64,000 nt of DNA from Bubalus kerabau (GCF_029407905.1 NC_073641.1:18087001-18151000), one strand, 5' to 3'. Shown: positions 20,681-32,967, numbered from the stretch's first letter. Notes: generated by a model from the letters alone, not told the origin. Made by a program: numbers and translations.

Positions 20681-23284
20681 ACCTGGATGCCTATTAACCC
20701 CAGTCCTAATTCTCTGTCTCATCAATAACCCTGCCATCCTTCTCTGATATACTTCCCATATTATGGTATATTTAATTTATATAATATATTTACTGTATAC
20801 TGCAGATTTACAGTACAGTATGCCATCTCTTGCTAAGTAAGGAAGCTGCTTAAGATTTAATCTTTGTCTTAAATATATTTAGACCCCCATAGTACCTTAC
20901 ACATGTTTTCTGAATAAATTAATGGATAAATGAACACAAAAGTGAATGAAGAGCAAAAAGAAATCAACTCTCTGCAACTGAGAAAATTAGCCATTGTAAA
21001 CTGAGCATACTCTTACTTACTTCAGAGAGGACTAACGATTTCACATAAAAACATATATAAGAATATAGGTATATAATTCTAAGGTGATTCTTAAAATAAT
21101 CTTTAAGTATTTTCTGGATGTTTCAATGCCTTGATACAATGGATAGTATTTTTCCTTCCACCATGAGGATAGATAGTACCTGAAAAAAGACGACTTGGTA
21201 CATTTCTTCCTTCACACTGGGGTCATATAAATTGGGAGGAAAACAAGCGTGAGGCCAATATTAAACATAGTTAAAGTGCTTACTTAAAGTTTTTTGAAGT
21301 ACTTTTATTATTACTATTATAATATTAAGCTTAGAGTCCATAATAGTCTTTTGGTTTTCCTATTTGCTGTGCAGCAAACTCCAGTAGAACACTGAGATAC
21401 AATAAACAGAGACGTCTAAAGCATTAGTCTTAGAAAAGTTAAAGGAAAAATAATCTTGTCTTTCGATACAGCAATGGTAAGAAAATAGAAATGGCTATTT
21501 AATTCTGACAGTATGAAGCATTTGAGTTAGTAGATATACTTTGCTTTCCTCCTTTTTATATTTCTTCAAATCTTTAATGATTTTTTGAAGCTTAAAGAAA
21601 TGGCCCTCATCCATATTATACCTAATCATTGAGAAACTTTCTTTTTGGAAATGATCACTTTTAAGCTTAATTTTATGCTTTATATTTTTTAAGAATAATT
21701 GTCTTCACCACATCAGTGATAAGTATTTTCTCTCTGCTTTAAAAAAGTAAAATAGGCTTTTTATACTATTGAGGATATTTCTAGTTTAAAAATCATTGTT
21801 TGAATGGTAAAAAAAGCTTCTGGAATCTACTTAAGTATAAATAGGAAATAAAATTTGCTAATGATTGAGGGGCTGTTAGCAAATGTGATGCTGCAGATGA
21901 AAAACTTTTCAGGGATTTTTTTTGGGTGCTTTATTTGTTGCTATGAAAGCAAATAATATGCACCAAAAATTCTACTATTTCATGAAAGTATTACATCTCA
22001 AGATACTTTTACTTAGGGCATTTGTAGAAATACATGTCTTTACCTTGCAAATTGAAAAGTTTCCACTGGAGAGAAGCAGTTGCTAGCCAAATCCAAACAT
22101 TAATCTTATGCAGAATAACAAACAGTGATGACAATAGCAAAAATATGAGAAAATTTCAATGTTTTTGTAACTTATCTTTAAAATTCAAAGTGTCCCAAAC
22201 CACAGGACACCTTAGTTGCAATTTAGAAACTGTTGGATGTTGTTTTAGTTCTTTCAGGCAAGCATAACTTAGTATATCAAAGGGTATCCTCAGGGTCTAC
22301 ATGAGTTTTAATGAACTATCCATTGGAGAAATAATAGAAAAACTTTGTGTTATTGAGCTTGATCCATTCCCCAAGTGACTTTCAAGAGTTAGAGCAGTGT
22401 CAATAATTCAAAGGCCACAGCCTTCTGGGAGTCTCTGTGTTCAGAAAAAGACCCACTCTGCTGGTTCTATTTCTGGTATTCTCTTTCTCACTAAAAATTC
22501 AGCAGTCTTAATTTCTGAAATCAAATTAATATGTTAGTTTCAAACAAAATGAAGAAACTTCATGCAACAAAAATAAAAAAGCAAAACAAAATTTAGCTCT
22601 TTTTCCAGAAGCACTTATATAGATATATTAATGGGCATGAATGTGGTCTTTGGAAATAATAACCTGAAATTATATATTTTAGAATTAACTGACACTATTC
22701 CTAGAAAGAAGTTTCTTCCAAAATGTATAAGATGTATTTCTCTCAAATCTGCAACATTTCAATTTGCTAAGGAGTGAAGTTTTTAGTAATATTGTGAAAA
22801 ATTAGAAAGCAAAGCATTTGATCTTTGCTTACTTGGCAAAATTTGGCCAGAAAAAAAAAAATTATGTTGAAAATTGAAAAGTCAATGGTAATCACAGACT
22901 TTTCTTATCCTTAACTAGGAAATGGGAAAAGTATCTTATTCTGTTGCTATTATATCAACACGATTTGATATTTGATTTGCAAAATATGGATGTGATTACT
23001 GCCCAACTTGTATCCACATCTCTTTCAATATAATTTTTCAGATCTTCTCATCAAGAAATTAGTTTTCCTAGTACTTAGCCTGCCTTATGAATTTACTTAG
23101 CTAGTTGAATGTGGCAAAACTGTTATGCGTCAATTCTAAGCCTAGGCCCTTTTCTGTACCTTCGTAGGCACTATGAAGGTGCCTATATGAAAAACCAAAG
23201 CTATATGAAAAACCAGAGCTAGTCTCCTAGCTGATGAGAGACAGGAGCATTTATCACCTGGGTTGTTCTGGGTTGTCAGCCAGC
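20681..23284. other. About 2.6 kb without recognised feature
   Basis: AT-rich, largely unique-looking. A possible L2 terminus (cataGtaccttacac ... gaataaattaatgg) lies at 20880-20940. No tRNA, microsatellite, exon pair or LINE block could be supported in the rest. Confidence 0.45.
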
Positions 23285-23405
23285 CAACCACCTGAAATGT
23301 TAGTGAGACCATATTAGACCAACCAGCCAACCTGCCAGCAAAATGCAGATACACAAGCAAGCCTAGCAGGGATTGGCTGATCAGGGTCAGATGAGCAGAT
23401 CTGTT
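23285..23405 (+). repeat. Possible MLT1-type LTR fragment
   Basis: The string gttagtgagaccatattagacc, then ccaacctgccag and ggattggctgatcagg, resembles the 3' part of MaLR/MLT1 LTRs. Low certainty. Confidence 0.3.
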
Positions 23406-23659
23406 GCCAGAGCTGCTCTAGATCTTTTTGCTCAAAACTCATCAACTCCCCACCTTTAGCAGGAGTGTCCTTGCTCAAAATCTGCCAACCCCATCACCAC
23501 CTTTAGAAAGAGTGAGCATAAATCTTTAAGTTAAAAGGTTTCAGAGATAAGATAGAAATCTGGGCTGGGCTAGGACCTGAGCAGGGTCCATATGACTTAA
23601 TTTGGTAACAGATTCATCTAGTTAACACTCACTTGTGAACAAACTAAATGGTTATATTA

Positions 23660-24192
23660 TTTTTAATTGAATTTTTTATATAATTTTTTAAAAAAATGTG
23701 TACAATGTTGTGTTGGCTTCTGCCATATAGCAACACAAATCAGCCATTGTACATACATCCCCTCCCCTCTCCCCTCTCTCCCATCCCCCATCCTGTCCCT
23801 CCAGCTCATCACAGAGCACCAGACTGGGCTCCTGTGCTGCACAGCAACTTCTCACCAGCTATCTATCCTATACCTGATAGTGGATACATGTTAATGCTAC
23901 TTTCTCCATTTGTCCCACTCACTCCCTCCCCCACTGTATTCTATATGTCCATTCTCTACATCTGAGTCTCCATTCCTTTCCTACAAATAGGTTCATCAGT
24001 ACCATCTTTCTAGATTCTGTACATATGTGTTAATATACTATATTTGTTTTTCTTTTTCTGACTTACTTCACTGTGTAAAACAGGCTCTAGGTTCATCCAC
24101 CTCACTAGAACTGACTCAAATGCATTCTTTTTATGGCTGAGTAATATTCCATCGTAAATATGTACCACATCTTCTTTATCCATTCATCTGTA
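23660..24192 (-). mobile_element. Ruminant L1 3' end, 5'-truncated
   Basis: About 530 bp of the cetartiodactyl L1 3' region in minus orientation. It holds the acaatgttgtgttggcttctgcc terminus, the pyrimidine-rich 3' UTR (23760-23810), ctactttctccatttgtcc, then ORF2 end blocks ttcactgtgtaaaacag and ggctgagtaatattccatcg. The T-rich 5' side (23660-23695) is the poly(A) tail on the other strand. Confidence 0.85.
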
Positions 24193-24249
24193 AAGCCACT
24201 AAATTAGAATTTGCTTTGTCACACTGCAAAAGAAAATTCATGTATCATT

Positions 24250-24888
24250 AGAAAACTTTATTCATTTTATTGAGGCAGGAGATAAATGGGCAGGAGATAG
24301 ATAGATAGGCTGAACAATTTCTCCCCTGTGGACAGAAACTCCATGATAGCAGAAACTCCATAAAAGCAGGATGATGGAAGAGGATAAGCCCTGCCCATAT
24401 AAGAGATGAAAGACCACATATTCCTCATTCTTCCAACTACACATGCACAGAAAGTCTCCTTGGAGGTCAAAAAGTATAGGTGACATCACCTCGTAGTATG
24501 TGATGTTAGCTAACTGCATATGCCTCCTCACTAGAATTCATCTTGGCTAAAAGCTATGCACACACACATGGGAGGACCCTGAGATATACCAAATATGGAC
24601 TCATAGCCAGGCAAGTCAAAGTGATTGGCCAGAGGAAACCCGGAATAAATGCCCCTTAAAAGTGATTCAAACCACCACCAGAGTGTGACTCTCTCTGAGA
24701 CAACCTGTGTGTCTATCTATAAGTACGGTACTCTTTTTCTTCCTAATAAGTATTTGTTGTACTACTTTCTGTCTTTGTGGGAATTCTTTTCCGCAAAGCT
24801 GAAGGACCAGAGCCTTGCCACTGACCACTGGTCGAATGGCCAGTATTCAGTGCTCCTACCTCTGTGACCCAACTTCAATCACTGGCAA
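24250..24888 (+). mobile_element. Candidate ERV LTR (unclassified)
   Basis: An LTR-like layout: a cccatataagagatg TATA-like site (about 24393-24407), aataaa at 24644-24649, a U5-like ctctctgagacaacctgtgtgtctatct stretch, and a CA-ending cactggca at 24881-24888. Termini and TSD are not certain and I do not recognise the family. Confidence 0.35.
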
Positions 24889-25009
24889 TTAGCTCTCATT
24901 TAGAATCTAACTGAACAAAATTAAGAACAATATTCCAATGAAGACATTTATTTTTCAGCTGCTCAGGGTACCTCACTATATAGTGGAGTAAAAATACAAA
25001 TTGTTATAA

Positions 25010-25255
25010 AAACACAAATCTAGAACTCCTTCTAGTTCTGAATATATGTATGAATGGGTTAGGGGATGAAGTAATACATAAGGATGGGCTCTCTTGTCTC
25101 TGCAGTGCTTTTCTCCAATTTCTAGAGATAGTGGGGCAGGGAGTAAGGAAAGGATGAAATTCCAAAGCTTGTTTGTTCCCTGTGCAGCTAGAAGTTGAGA
25201 TCCAAAGTAAAAGCCTCTTTTACATGCTTTGCAAAGCAATGGAAATCAGGTAGGA
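25010..25255 (-). repeat. Diverged repeat, copy 1 of 2
   Basis: Shares ordered landmarks with 27700-27910: aagtaat-cataag-atggg, then tgtgcagctagaagttgagatcca, then aatagaaa/aatggaaatcagg, and gattagcacaaggaaa. Translated on the minus strand both show the string LAAQ. Probably a copy of an old dispersed repeat that I cannot name. Confidence 0.45.
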
Positions 25256-26079
25256 TTAGCACAAGGAAATAATGTGGTTGGTTCAAGGGTTCATAAAATA
25301 CTCCCATGCAGTTTAGGACATGCTTCCCCCAAATATGGCACCTTGGCACATTGAGTATTTTGAGCTGAAAGAGTTTGAGAACACAGCAGATGGGTGAAGG
25401 TCAGTCTATCTTCACCTTCCCTGCTTCCCCCTAAGGAGGTCATAAAGACTCCTCTGTCTCCCCCTAAGCAAGCCTTAAAACTCTTTTGTGATGGGTACCC
25501 TCCTCATACCCAGCACAGAGGAACAGCCTTCTCTCTGAAGAAATGGACCCTGAAAAGAATTTGAACAAACAGGCCTTGCCAAATTCCCCCCAATTTGTTA
25601 CACTTCTATCCTGCCTATCACATTTCCTTCTCCAGGACTCTATATTCAGCACCACTCAGATTTAACCATCTCTTTGAGGTTTTCTTTCTTTAAAGTGGCT
25701 CCTATGTTACCAAAAAAAACTAATATTAATCAAATGTTTATGCTTTTCTCCTCAATCTATTAATCTTTATTTCTCAGTATAACTTTCAGATCTAGCCAGA
25801 GACTGTAAGAGAATTAGCAATAAATTTAAAAAAAAAAAACTTTTTTCTCCCCTAATAATTCTTTTCTAAAAAGATTATTTCTTTTAATATTCACTGCCAG
25901 TAGGAGCCAAAGAGAGCAGTGGATGTTGAAGGTGAAATTGTTCACAGTAGATGGAGAAATTTTATAAACCCAGATATTGGAGGAAAAAAATTTGGAGAAG
26001 GGTCCAAGTTCAAGTTATGATACTTGGGCAGCCCCAGGAGTTTGTACCTTCTAAAAGAGAAGACATTGTTCAAATATTG
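25256..26079. other. Stretch without recognised feature
   Basis: 25320-25680 has LTR-like features (cttcccccaaatatggcaccttgg, ttaaccatctctttgagg) but no alignable family. The remainder is AT-rich unique sequence. Confidence 0.35.
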
Positions 26080-26165
26080 TAGTATTATTCTCAGTTTACA
26101 TGGAAACTAAGGCTTAAAGCAGTAAAGCAATTTACTAAAAGTTCCTGCATCATAAATTTCAAACA
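26080..26165 (-). repeat. MIR fragment
   Basis: attattctcagtttacatggaaactaaggcttaaagcag ... gcaatttactaaaag is the reverse of the central MIR core. Confidence 0.6.
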
Positions 26166-26915
26166 CTGCAATCTAAGAACAATCTCCTATACTTTCAAAC
26201 AAGGTTTTTAAAGAAAATAGACCTTCAAAGCTAGTGTAGAATATCTCCTTTGCCAACCTAATTCCTTGGGTCTGATATAAAACCCCTTCTTAGGAATGGG
26301 AAAATGTGGCTGTAATTTTATTGTCAATCTATTTGCATTGAAAAATAATATAGGCAATTGACATCCTTGTTAGACAGATCCTCCAAAAAATTGCAGCCAT
26401 CCTTAATTTCTCTGAGAGGAAAAACAGAGGGTACTGCTACTAGAATTTGTTATTAATATTTTAGCATTTATACCAATATAGTCACAGCCCTCAAAAAAGA
26501 GTTTTTAATTTGTAGGTTCTATCAGCTGGAGGCATGTTGTCTCTCAAACCTGTGGTTTATATTTTGCATAATCCTTTATAAAATATAAGACATTAGGGGA
26601 CTTCCATATCCAATTAATAATCTTTAAATTATAAAGTAAATTATACCCTGAAATAAAAATTAAAGAAGAGCAGTATCTATGAGTCTTTGTTATTGGATTA
26701 GCATCTTTTTTTGTAATTTTTTTTTGTGCTTAGCTCATTTATTTCATCATCATTCCAAAATGTATTATCATTTTCCTGACAAGAGATTGACAAATGAAAA
26801 TTGGATAGGCTTAATTTTTCTGGAAAAATGAACATCTTAATAAATATCTGTGTCATACTGCCATAGTAGCTATATTTAGAAAACAAGTGCATTTCCTTGA
26901 GAATTGAAATTATAT
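26166..26915. other. Stretch without recognised feature
   Basis: AT-rich unique sequence of 750 bp; nothing supported. Confidence 0.45.
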
Positions 26916-27140
26916 TGTTTGTTGCACACACCCTCAGTCATGTCTCACTCTTGTGACCCCATGCACTGCAGCCCATCAGGCTCCTCTGTCCATGGGATTT
27001 TCCAGGCAAGAATACTGGAGTGGGTTGCCATTTCCTACTAAATGGGATCTTCTCAACCCAGGGATTGAACTCGCATCTCCTGCACTGACAGGTGGATTCT
27101 TTAACACTGAGCCATTAGGGAAGATCCTGTGCTGTTTGTT
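26916..27140 (-). mobile_element. Bov-tA SINE with 8-bp TSD
   Basis: Minus-strand Bov-tA (Bov-A landmarks ccatgggattttccaggcaag; tRNA complement cagggattgaactc and gagccattaggg). Exact TGTTTGTT repeats at 26916-26923 and 27133-27140 bound it. Confidence 0.92.
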
Positions 27141-27289
27141 AGGTGTTGGTAATCAGTACCAAGTTGTCTGCTAATAATATTCTAGTTGATAAAGACCAGG
27201 GACTATTGACAGAAATAAAATCATGATAAAGACAATACTAAAGTTCCAACATGGGTTTTCTCATATTTCCAAGGAGTTTGTAAAAAGAT

Positions 27290-27400
27290 ATTTATTGAAC
27301 ATCTTCTTTATTCAAGTACTATGCTAGGGATACAGGGACAATAAGACACAGCCCAAGAAGCTATAAACCTTAGACAGATATATAGGTAACAGCCCAATGA
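27290..27400. repeat. Old interspersed repeat fragment
   Basis: Carries the atttattgaacatcttctttattcaagtactatgctagggatacagg ... aagaagct signature of a common mammal-wide repeat. A similar piece lies near 40810-40915. Family not resolved. Confidence 0.35.
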
Positions 27401-27410
27401 GATAGAATGT

Positions 27411-28460
27411 TCAAAGTGCCATTGGAGAGGGACAAGAAGAGATCTCTAAAGGAATTATCCAGCTTGTAAACCTTTTTATTGCTTCATGACTTAATTCCCT
27501 TTGTGTCCTTTGGATATGATATGTTTCACCTACCTCATGAATGTTTTTGCAAGCTGATCCCAAAAACATATTAATAAAGCTCTGAAATTTGTTACTTGTG
27601 TCTGAAAAGAGAAGTACCCAGTGGGAATCATATTCTAGAATCAAAACTACAAAGCCCTGGTGAAGAGAGTGGAACTTACAAAGTAATGGAAGAGATAAAT
27701 AATGCATAAGTATGGGATACCTTATCTCTGTTTTAAGGAGGCGGTATGGGCCTCCTTCCTTTTCCGGAGACCAACGAGTCAAGAAAGTAAAATGAAAGGC
27801 CAAAGTTCTGTCTATTTTCTGTGCTGCTAAAATTGAGATCCACAATATATGACTTTTTGTATAGCCATTCTCTGCAGACAATAGAAACCAAGTGTGATCA
27901 GCACAAAGAAAGGAGCTTGCCAAATCCTTTCTCCAAAAAAAGCAACAATAAAGCTTGACAAAATTGTCACAACCATTTCAAGACTCTGGAAATCAACCAA
28001 AGTCTTAGGGAAAAAAGAAAAAAACTTTCAAAGAAAAACTACTAAACCTATGGCAAAAGCAGTGACAGTCTATAGACAGCCTTCTTGAGCAAAACTTCGC
28101 CAATAGCTCTGTCCCAGGTTGGTCGCTGCCATAGTTCTGTAATACGGCAGGACAAGTCGTGAGAACCAGCTGCTTCAACGCCAGCAGGGGCTCGCTAGGT
28201 TTGAAGCAGAAATTAGAAAAACTGAACATTCAGGCACATGGGCATAAAGCAGTAGGAATTATAGTAACAGGAAAAGAGGTTGCAGCACCAGTTGGGACAA
28301 GCAATGGAATGACAGACTAGCCAGATGTTCAATGGGGAGATAAGGGATGGGTTCGATGTAGGGGACATTGATAAGTATCCACACACACCTGGCGGTCTGG
28401 AAACTGTGCTCATGTCCAAGGCTATATGTCTACAGGAGAGTCCAGAGAGGTCCCCAGCCA
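27411..28460 (-). other. Unclassified region with a 170-residue antisense open frame and repeat copy 2
   Basis: Includes the second copy of the diverged repeat (27700-27910). An antisense frame (27411-27923) encodes 170 residues starting MASSFLCADHTWF. It has no domain I recognise and it overlaps the repeat, so I read it as fortuitous or as a relic of an unnamed mobile element, not a gene. Further antisense frames at 28005-28229 and 28213-28461 are similar in kind. Confidence 0.35.
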
Positions 28461-28939
28461 TCCACTAATCCCTGGCTGAGCATGATGCCATGTGCGCCTG
28501 CAGGACCCCATGGAAAATGAAAGCCTGAGATTTCAATACACTCGCAAGCCCACATGCAGATTCACATAAAGATTCCATGATGATGATGAAAGGGTTACTG
28601 TCTCAAGGTATTTGAATACAACCTCTATTTAATCATTGGCTGAGTAACTTCCAAGGAGTAACCACTAGGAAGTTAAGCCTTATAATGACAAAAACAATTT
28701 TTTTGAGAAGAAACATTAACAGATGCATTTTGAGGGAGAAACAAACTATACAGATTTAGTTCAAGCAAGTACCTAAGGAAAGCTTAATAGAATCCAGACT
28801 TGCTATATTATCTAGAATATTAATTTTTTCAATTATGAGAGACATGCAAATAAATAGGAATGTGTGGATACAAATGTTGATTTGGCAAAGATTTTAATGT
28901 AACTATAAACATATTCAAAGAAAGTAAAGAACTTCTTAA
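28461..28939. other. Stretch without recognised feature
   Basis: Unique-looking sequence before the start of a long L1. Confidence 0.4.
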
Positions 28940-29143
28940 CAGTTTATTTATAGTACACATTCTATATAATTCACCCACTTTAAAAATTCAGTGAGTTTTG
29001 GTAGATTCACAATGGTAATATACAACCATTACACAGTCAATTTTAGAACATTTTCATTACCTCATAAAGAAATGCTGTATTGTATATAAAACACCATTTA
29101 TTCTCTACTTCATCCTCTGGTTCCAAGCAATGACTAACCTATT

Positions 29144-29384
29144 TTCTTTATCTAGGTGTGCTCAGTCATCTCAGTTGTGTCCAACTCTTTGCGACCCTAT
29201 AGACTGTAGCCTGGCAGGCTCCTCTGTCCATGGGATTCTCCAACAAGAACACTTGAGTGTGTTGCCATGCCCTCCTATAGGGGATCTTCCCAAACCAGGT
29301 ATTGAACCCATGTCTCCTATGTTTCCTGCATTGGCAGGCGGGTTCTTTACCACCAGTGCAACCTGGGAAGCCCTTCTATATCTA
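29144..29384 (-). mobile_element. Bov-tA SINE inside L1, 11-bp TSD
   Basis: Minus-strand Bov-tA 29155-29373. TSDs TTCTTTATCTA (29144-29154) and TTCTATATCTA (29374-29384) differ by one base. The L1 host reads continuously across the site, so the SINE is the younger insertion. Confidence 0.93.
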
Positions 29385-29510
29385 CAGATTTGCCAATATG
29401 AGTAAAATCATACAATACCTTTTCTGCACAGCTGCTTTTACTTAGCATAATTTTTTCAGGGCATCTATGCTGTTCCATGTATCTACATAAAAGTGATTCA
29501 AATACTCACA

Positions 29511-29540
29511 CTCGAGTATTCTTGCTGGAGAATCCCATGG
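29511..29540 (+). mobile_element. Short Bov-A remnant inside L1
   Basis: cgagtattcttgctggagaatcccatggacag is the middle of Bov-A. Only about 30 bp remain; the L1 host continues on both sides. Confidence 0.65.
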
Positions 29541-30502
29541 ACAGTCAATTCATCAATTGATGTACATTGGGATTAATTTCATCTTTTGGTTATTATGAAT
29601 AGTACTGCTATATTCATCTACAAGCTTTTTGTGTGTATATATGTCAACATTTCTTTGGGGTATAGGCCTAGTGTGTAGTTGCTATAATTCTGTTTAACTG
29701 TTTGAGGAACTCCCAGACTGCTTTCCAAAGTGGTTGCATCACAGTACTTTCCCATCAGCAGTATACAGGGGTTCAGATTTCTGCACATCTTCACCCACAC
29801 TATTTCTTATCTTTTTGATCCTAGCCACCCTAATGTACGATGTGGTATCTCACTGTAGTTTGCATTTGCATTTCCCTGATGGCTAATGATGTCAAATATC
29901 TTTTCATGATCATATTGCCCATTTCAATATCTTCTTTGGTAAAATGCCTATATAGAACCTCTGCCTAATTTAAAACTTTTTTATCACTGTTCAGTTATAT
30001 GAGTCTTTGTATAATCTAAAATAAGTACTTATCAGATATGTGATTTGTAATTAATTTTTTTCCTCTGTGGGTTGTCCTTCCAGGTTATTGATGGCGTAAT
30101 TTTAAGCAGAAAAGTTTACTTTCAATGAAGCCCAATTTATCTATTTTTTGTTTCTTCTGCTTTTGGTGTCATATCTAAGAATCCATGGCCAAATCAAAAG
30201 TCATGAAAATTTACCCCTAAGTTTTCTTCGAAGTGTTGTGTAGATTTAACTACTATACTTAGATCTTAGGTTCATTTTGTGTTTTGTGCGTATACTGCAA
30301 GGTAAGAATTGACCCCTGTTTTGACATGAGGATATCCCATTGTTCCAGTGTCTTTTCTTGAAATACTTTTTTTTTAATCTATTAAATGGTCTTGGTAACC
30401 TTGTTTTAAAAAAAAATTGCCTGCAGATGTATGGTTTATTTTTGGACTCACAATTATATTTCATCAATGTATATCCTTATGTCAATATCAGAATTTTACT
30501 TT

Positions 30503-30827
30503 GTATTAAGTTTTTTTTTAATTATGCTGTCTTTATTTGACCAAGTAATATTAATATTCTTTTTTTATTTTATTTTATTTTTAAACTTTACATAATTGTA
30601 TTAGTTTTGCCAAATATCAAAATGAATCTGCCACAGGTATACATGTGTTCCCCATCCTGAACCCTCCTCCCTCCTCCCTCCCCATTCCATCCCTCTGGGT
30701 CGTCCCAGTGCACCAGCCCCAAGCATCCAGTATCGTGCATCGAACCTGGACTGGGAAGCAACTGACAAACAACTAATCTCGAGAACATACAAGCAACTTC
30801 AGAATGGGACAAGGTGTATTAAGTTTT
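30503..30827 (-). mobile_element. Young ruminant L1 3' end with 12-bp TSD, apparent 3' transduction and 5' inversion
   Basis: Exact TSD GTATTAAGTTTT (30503-30514 and 30816-30827). Read on the minus strand from 3' to 5' the parts are as follows. First a poly(A) tail (30515-30519 T run). Then about 40 bp of non-L1 sequence containing aataaa (complement at 30533-30538). Then a second A/T-rich tail (30556-30590) and the L1 3' UTR (30591-30756, cctcccttc-rich). At the 5' side, 30757-30799 (aagcaactgacaaacaactaatctc) is L1 ORF2 sequence in the opposite (plus) orientation. That last part is a twin-priming inversion. Confidence 0.85.
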
Positions 30828-31472
30828 GAAATTGGGAGGTGAGAGTACTCCAAGTTTGGTCTCCTTCATTAATAATTTTTTCAGTTACTTTGAGTCCCTG
30901 GTAATCCATATGAAATTTTGGAATTATCTGGGTAATATTTACAAAGAGGTCATCTGGGATTCTGATGCAAATTGTACTGAATTTGTAGTTCAATGTAGGT
31001 AGTATTTCTATCCTAACAATATTAAGTTTACAAATCCATTAACATATTATCTCAATTATTTTGATCTTTTACAATTTCTTGAACCAATGTTTGGTAGTTA
31101 TTTAAGAGTATACTTTTTATACTTCTTTTGTTAAATGTATTCTTACTTTTTATGTCATTGTAAACTGAATTAGAATTGTTTGCTTAGTATCATTTTGAAA
31201 TGTCTTTACAACTATAGAGAATATTATACATTCTGAATATGGATCTTGTATTCTACAAACCTGCTGAACTTGTTTATCAACTCAAAGTTTTTTTTAATTG
31301 TTCTTCAGGAATTTTTATATACATACTTCTATCATCTGCAAACAGAAATAATTCTCTTCTTCCTTTCCAGTATAGATGCCTTCTTTCTTTCCTTTTTTAA
31401 TCTAATTGCCCTGGCCAGACCTTCTAGTATAAGGATGAATCCAAATGGAGAGTGCAGGCATTCTTGTCTTGT

Positions 31473-32138
31473 TCCTGTTTCTTCAGTTCAGTTCAGTCGC
31501 TCAGTCGTGTCCGACTCTTTGCGACCCCATGAATCACGGCACACCAGGCCTCCCTGTCCATTACCAACTCCCGGAGTTCACTCAGACTCACGTCCATTGA
31601 GTCAGTGATGCCATCCAGCCATCTCATCCTCTGTCGTCCCCTTCTCCTCCTGCCCCCAATCCCTCCCAGCATCAGAGTCTTTTCCAATGAGTCAACTCTT
31701 TGCATGAGGTGGCGAAAGTACTGGAGTTTCAGCTTCAGCATCATTCCTTCCAAAGAAATCCCAGGGCTGATCTCCTTCAGAATAGACTGGTTGGATCTCC
31801 TTGCAGTCCAAGGGACTCTCAAGAGTCTTCTCCAACAACACAGTTCAAAAGCATCAATTCTTTGGCGCTCAGCCTTCTTCACAGTCCAACTCTCACATCC
31901 ATACATGACCACTGGACAAACCACAGCCTTGACTAGACGGACCTTTGTTGGCAAAGTAATGTCTCTGCTTTTGAATATGCTGTCTAGGTTGGTCATAACT
32001 TTCCTTCCAAGGAGTAAGCGTCTTTTAATTTCATGGCTGCAGTCACCATCTGCACTGATTTTGGAGCCCCCCAAAAATAAAGTCTGACACTGTTTCCACT
32101 GTTTCCCCATCTATTTCCCATGAAGTGTCCTGTTTCTT
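31473..32138 (-). mobile_element. BovB LINE 3' end inside L1, 11-bp TSD
   Basis: A 644-bp 5'-truncated BovB (31484-32127), with its terminus at cagttcagttcagtcgc and the ORF2 C-terminal domain on the minus strand (31493-32110; TNLDSIFKSRDITLP, YGCESWTVKKAERQR). Exact TSD TCCTGTTTCTT at 31473-31483 and 32128-32138. The L1 host continues on both sides. One of the best-preserved BovB pieces here. Confidence 0.95.
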
Positions 32139-32208
32139 AGGGGAAAGCATTTAGTCTTTAAGTATTAGGGGTGATAATTGTTTTGGCTTTCTTCTGAGTT
32201 GTCCTCTG

Positions 32209-32436
32209 TCAGGTTGTTGTTATCTAGCTGCTAAGTCGTGTCCTGCTCTTTGAGACTCCATGGACTGTGGCCCTCTGTTCTCCCTTGTCCATGGGATTTG
32301 CCAGGCAGGAATACTGAGTGGGTTGCCACTTTGCTTTCCAGAGGATCTTCCTGACTTAGGGATCCAACCCACATCTCCTATATTGGCAGGTGGATTCTTT
32401 ACCACTGAGACACCCAGGAAGCCACATTAGGTTATT
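32209..32436 (-). mobile_element. Bov-tA SINE inside L1
   Basis: Minus-strand Bov-tA (gctgctaagtcgtgtcctgc ... gagacacccaggaagcc) flanked by imperfect aggttgttgttat / aggttattgttgt repeats. Confidence 0.9.
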
Positions 32437-32706
32437 GTTGTTGTTCAGTCACTCAGTCATGTTCGACTCTTTGTGACCCCATGGATTGCAGCATGCCAGC
32501 CTTCCAGGTCCTTCACCATCCCCTGGAGTTTGCACACACACATGTCCATTGAATGCCATCCAACCATCTCTGTCATCCCCTTCTCCTATCTTCAATCTTT
32601 CCGAGCCTCGGGGTCTTTTCCATTGAGTCAACTCTTCACATCAGGTGACCAAAATATTGGAGCTTCAGCTTCGGCATCAGCCCTACCAATGAATATGCAG
32701 TGTTGA
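32434..32706 (-). mobile_element. BovB 3'-end variant (ART2A-like)
   Basis: About 270 bp of the diverged BovB 3' end known from bovids as ART2A (ttgttgttcagtcactcagtcatg ... cctggagtttgcacac ... aaaatattggagcttcagcttcggc), minus strand. It lies directly against the preceding Bov-tA. Confidence 0.85.
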
Positions 32707-32831
32707 TTACCAAGAGAATAAGACCAAAGTAATGTCATATATCTGTGATTGCAGAGACTTGCAATAGGATTATAAACTGTTATAATGAGCAGACAAAGGG
32801 TTTGTGGGGAATATTTTCACCTATATAGGCA

Positions 32832-32967
32832 GGTGCTGGTGATGGTGGTTTAGTCACTAAGTCATGTCTAACTCTTGCGGCCCCATGGACTGTAACCCTC
32901 CAGGCTCCTCTGTCCATGGGATTCTCCAGGCAAGAGTACTGGAATGTTTTGCCATTTCCTTCTCAGG
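32832..32967 (-). mobile_element. Partial Bov-tA (Bov-A body)
   Basis: Minus-strand Bov-A body tggtttagtcactaagtcatg ... ggcaagagtactggaatg ... ccatttccttctc; the tRNA head is missing. Confidence 0.85.

Noticed and set aside
27411..27923. 170-residue minus-strand open frame as a gene
   Set aside because: No domain, no splice or promoter context, and it overlaps a repeated segment that also occurs at 25010-25255.
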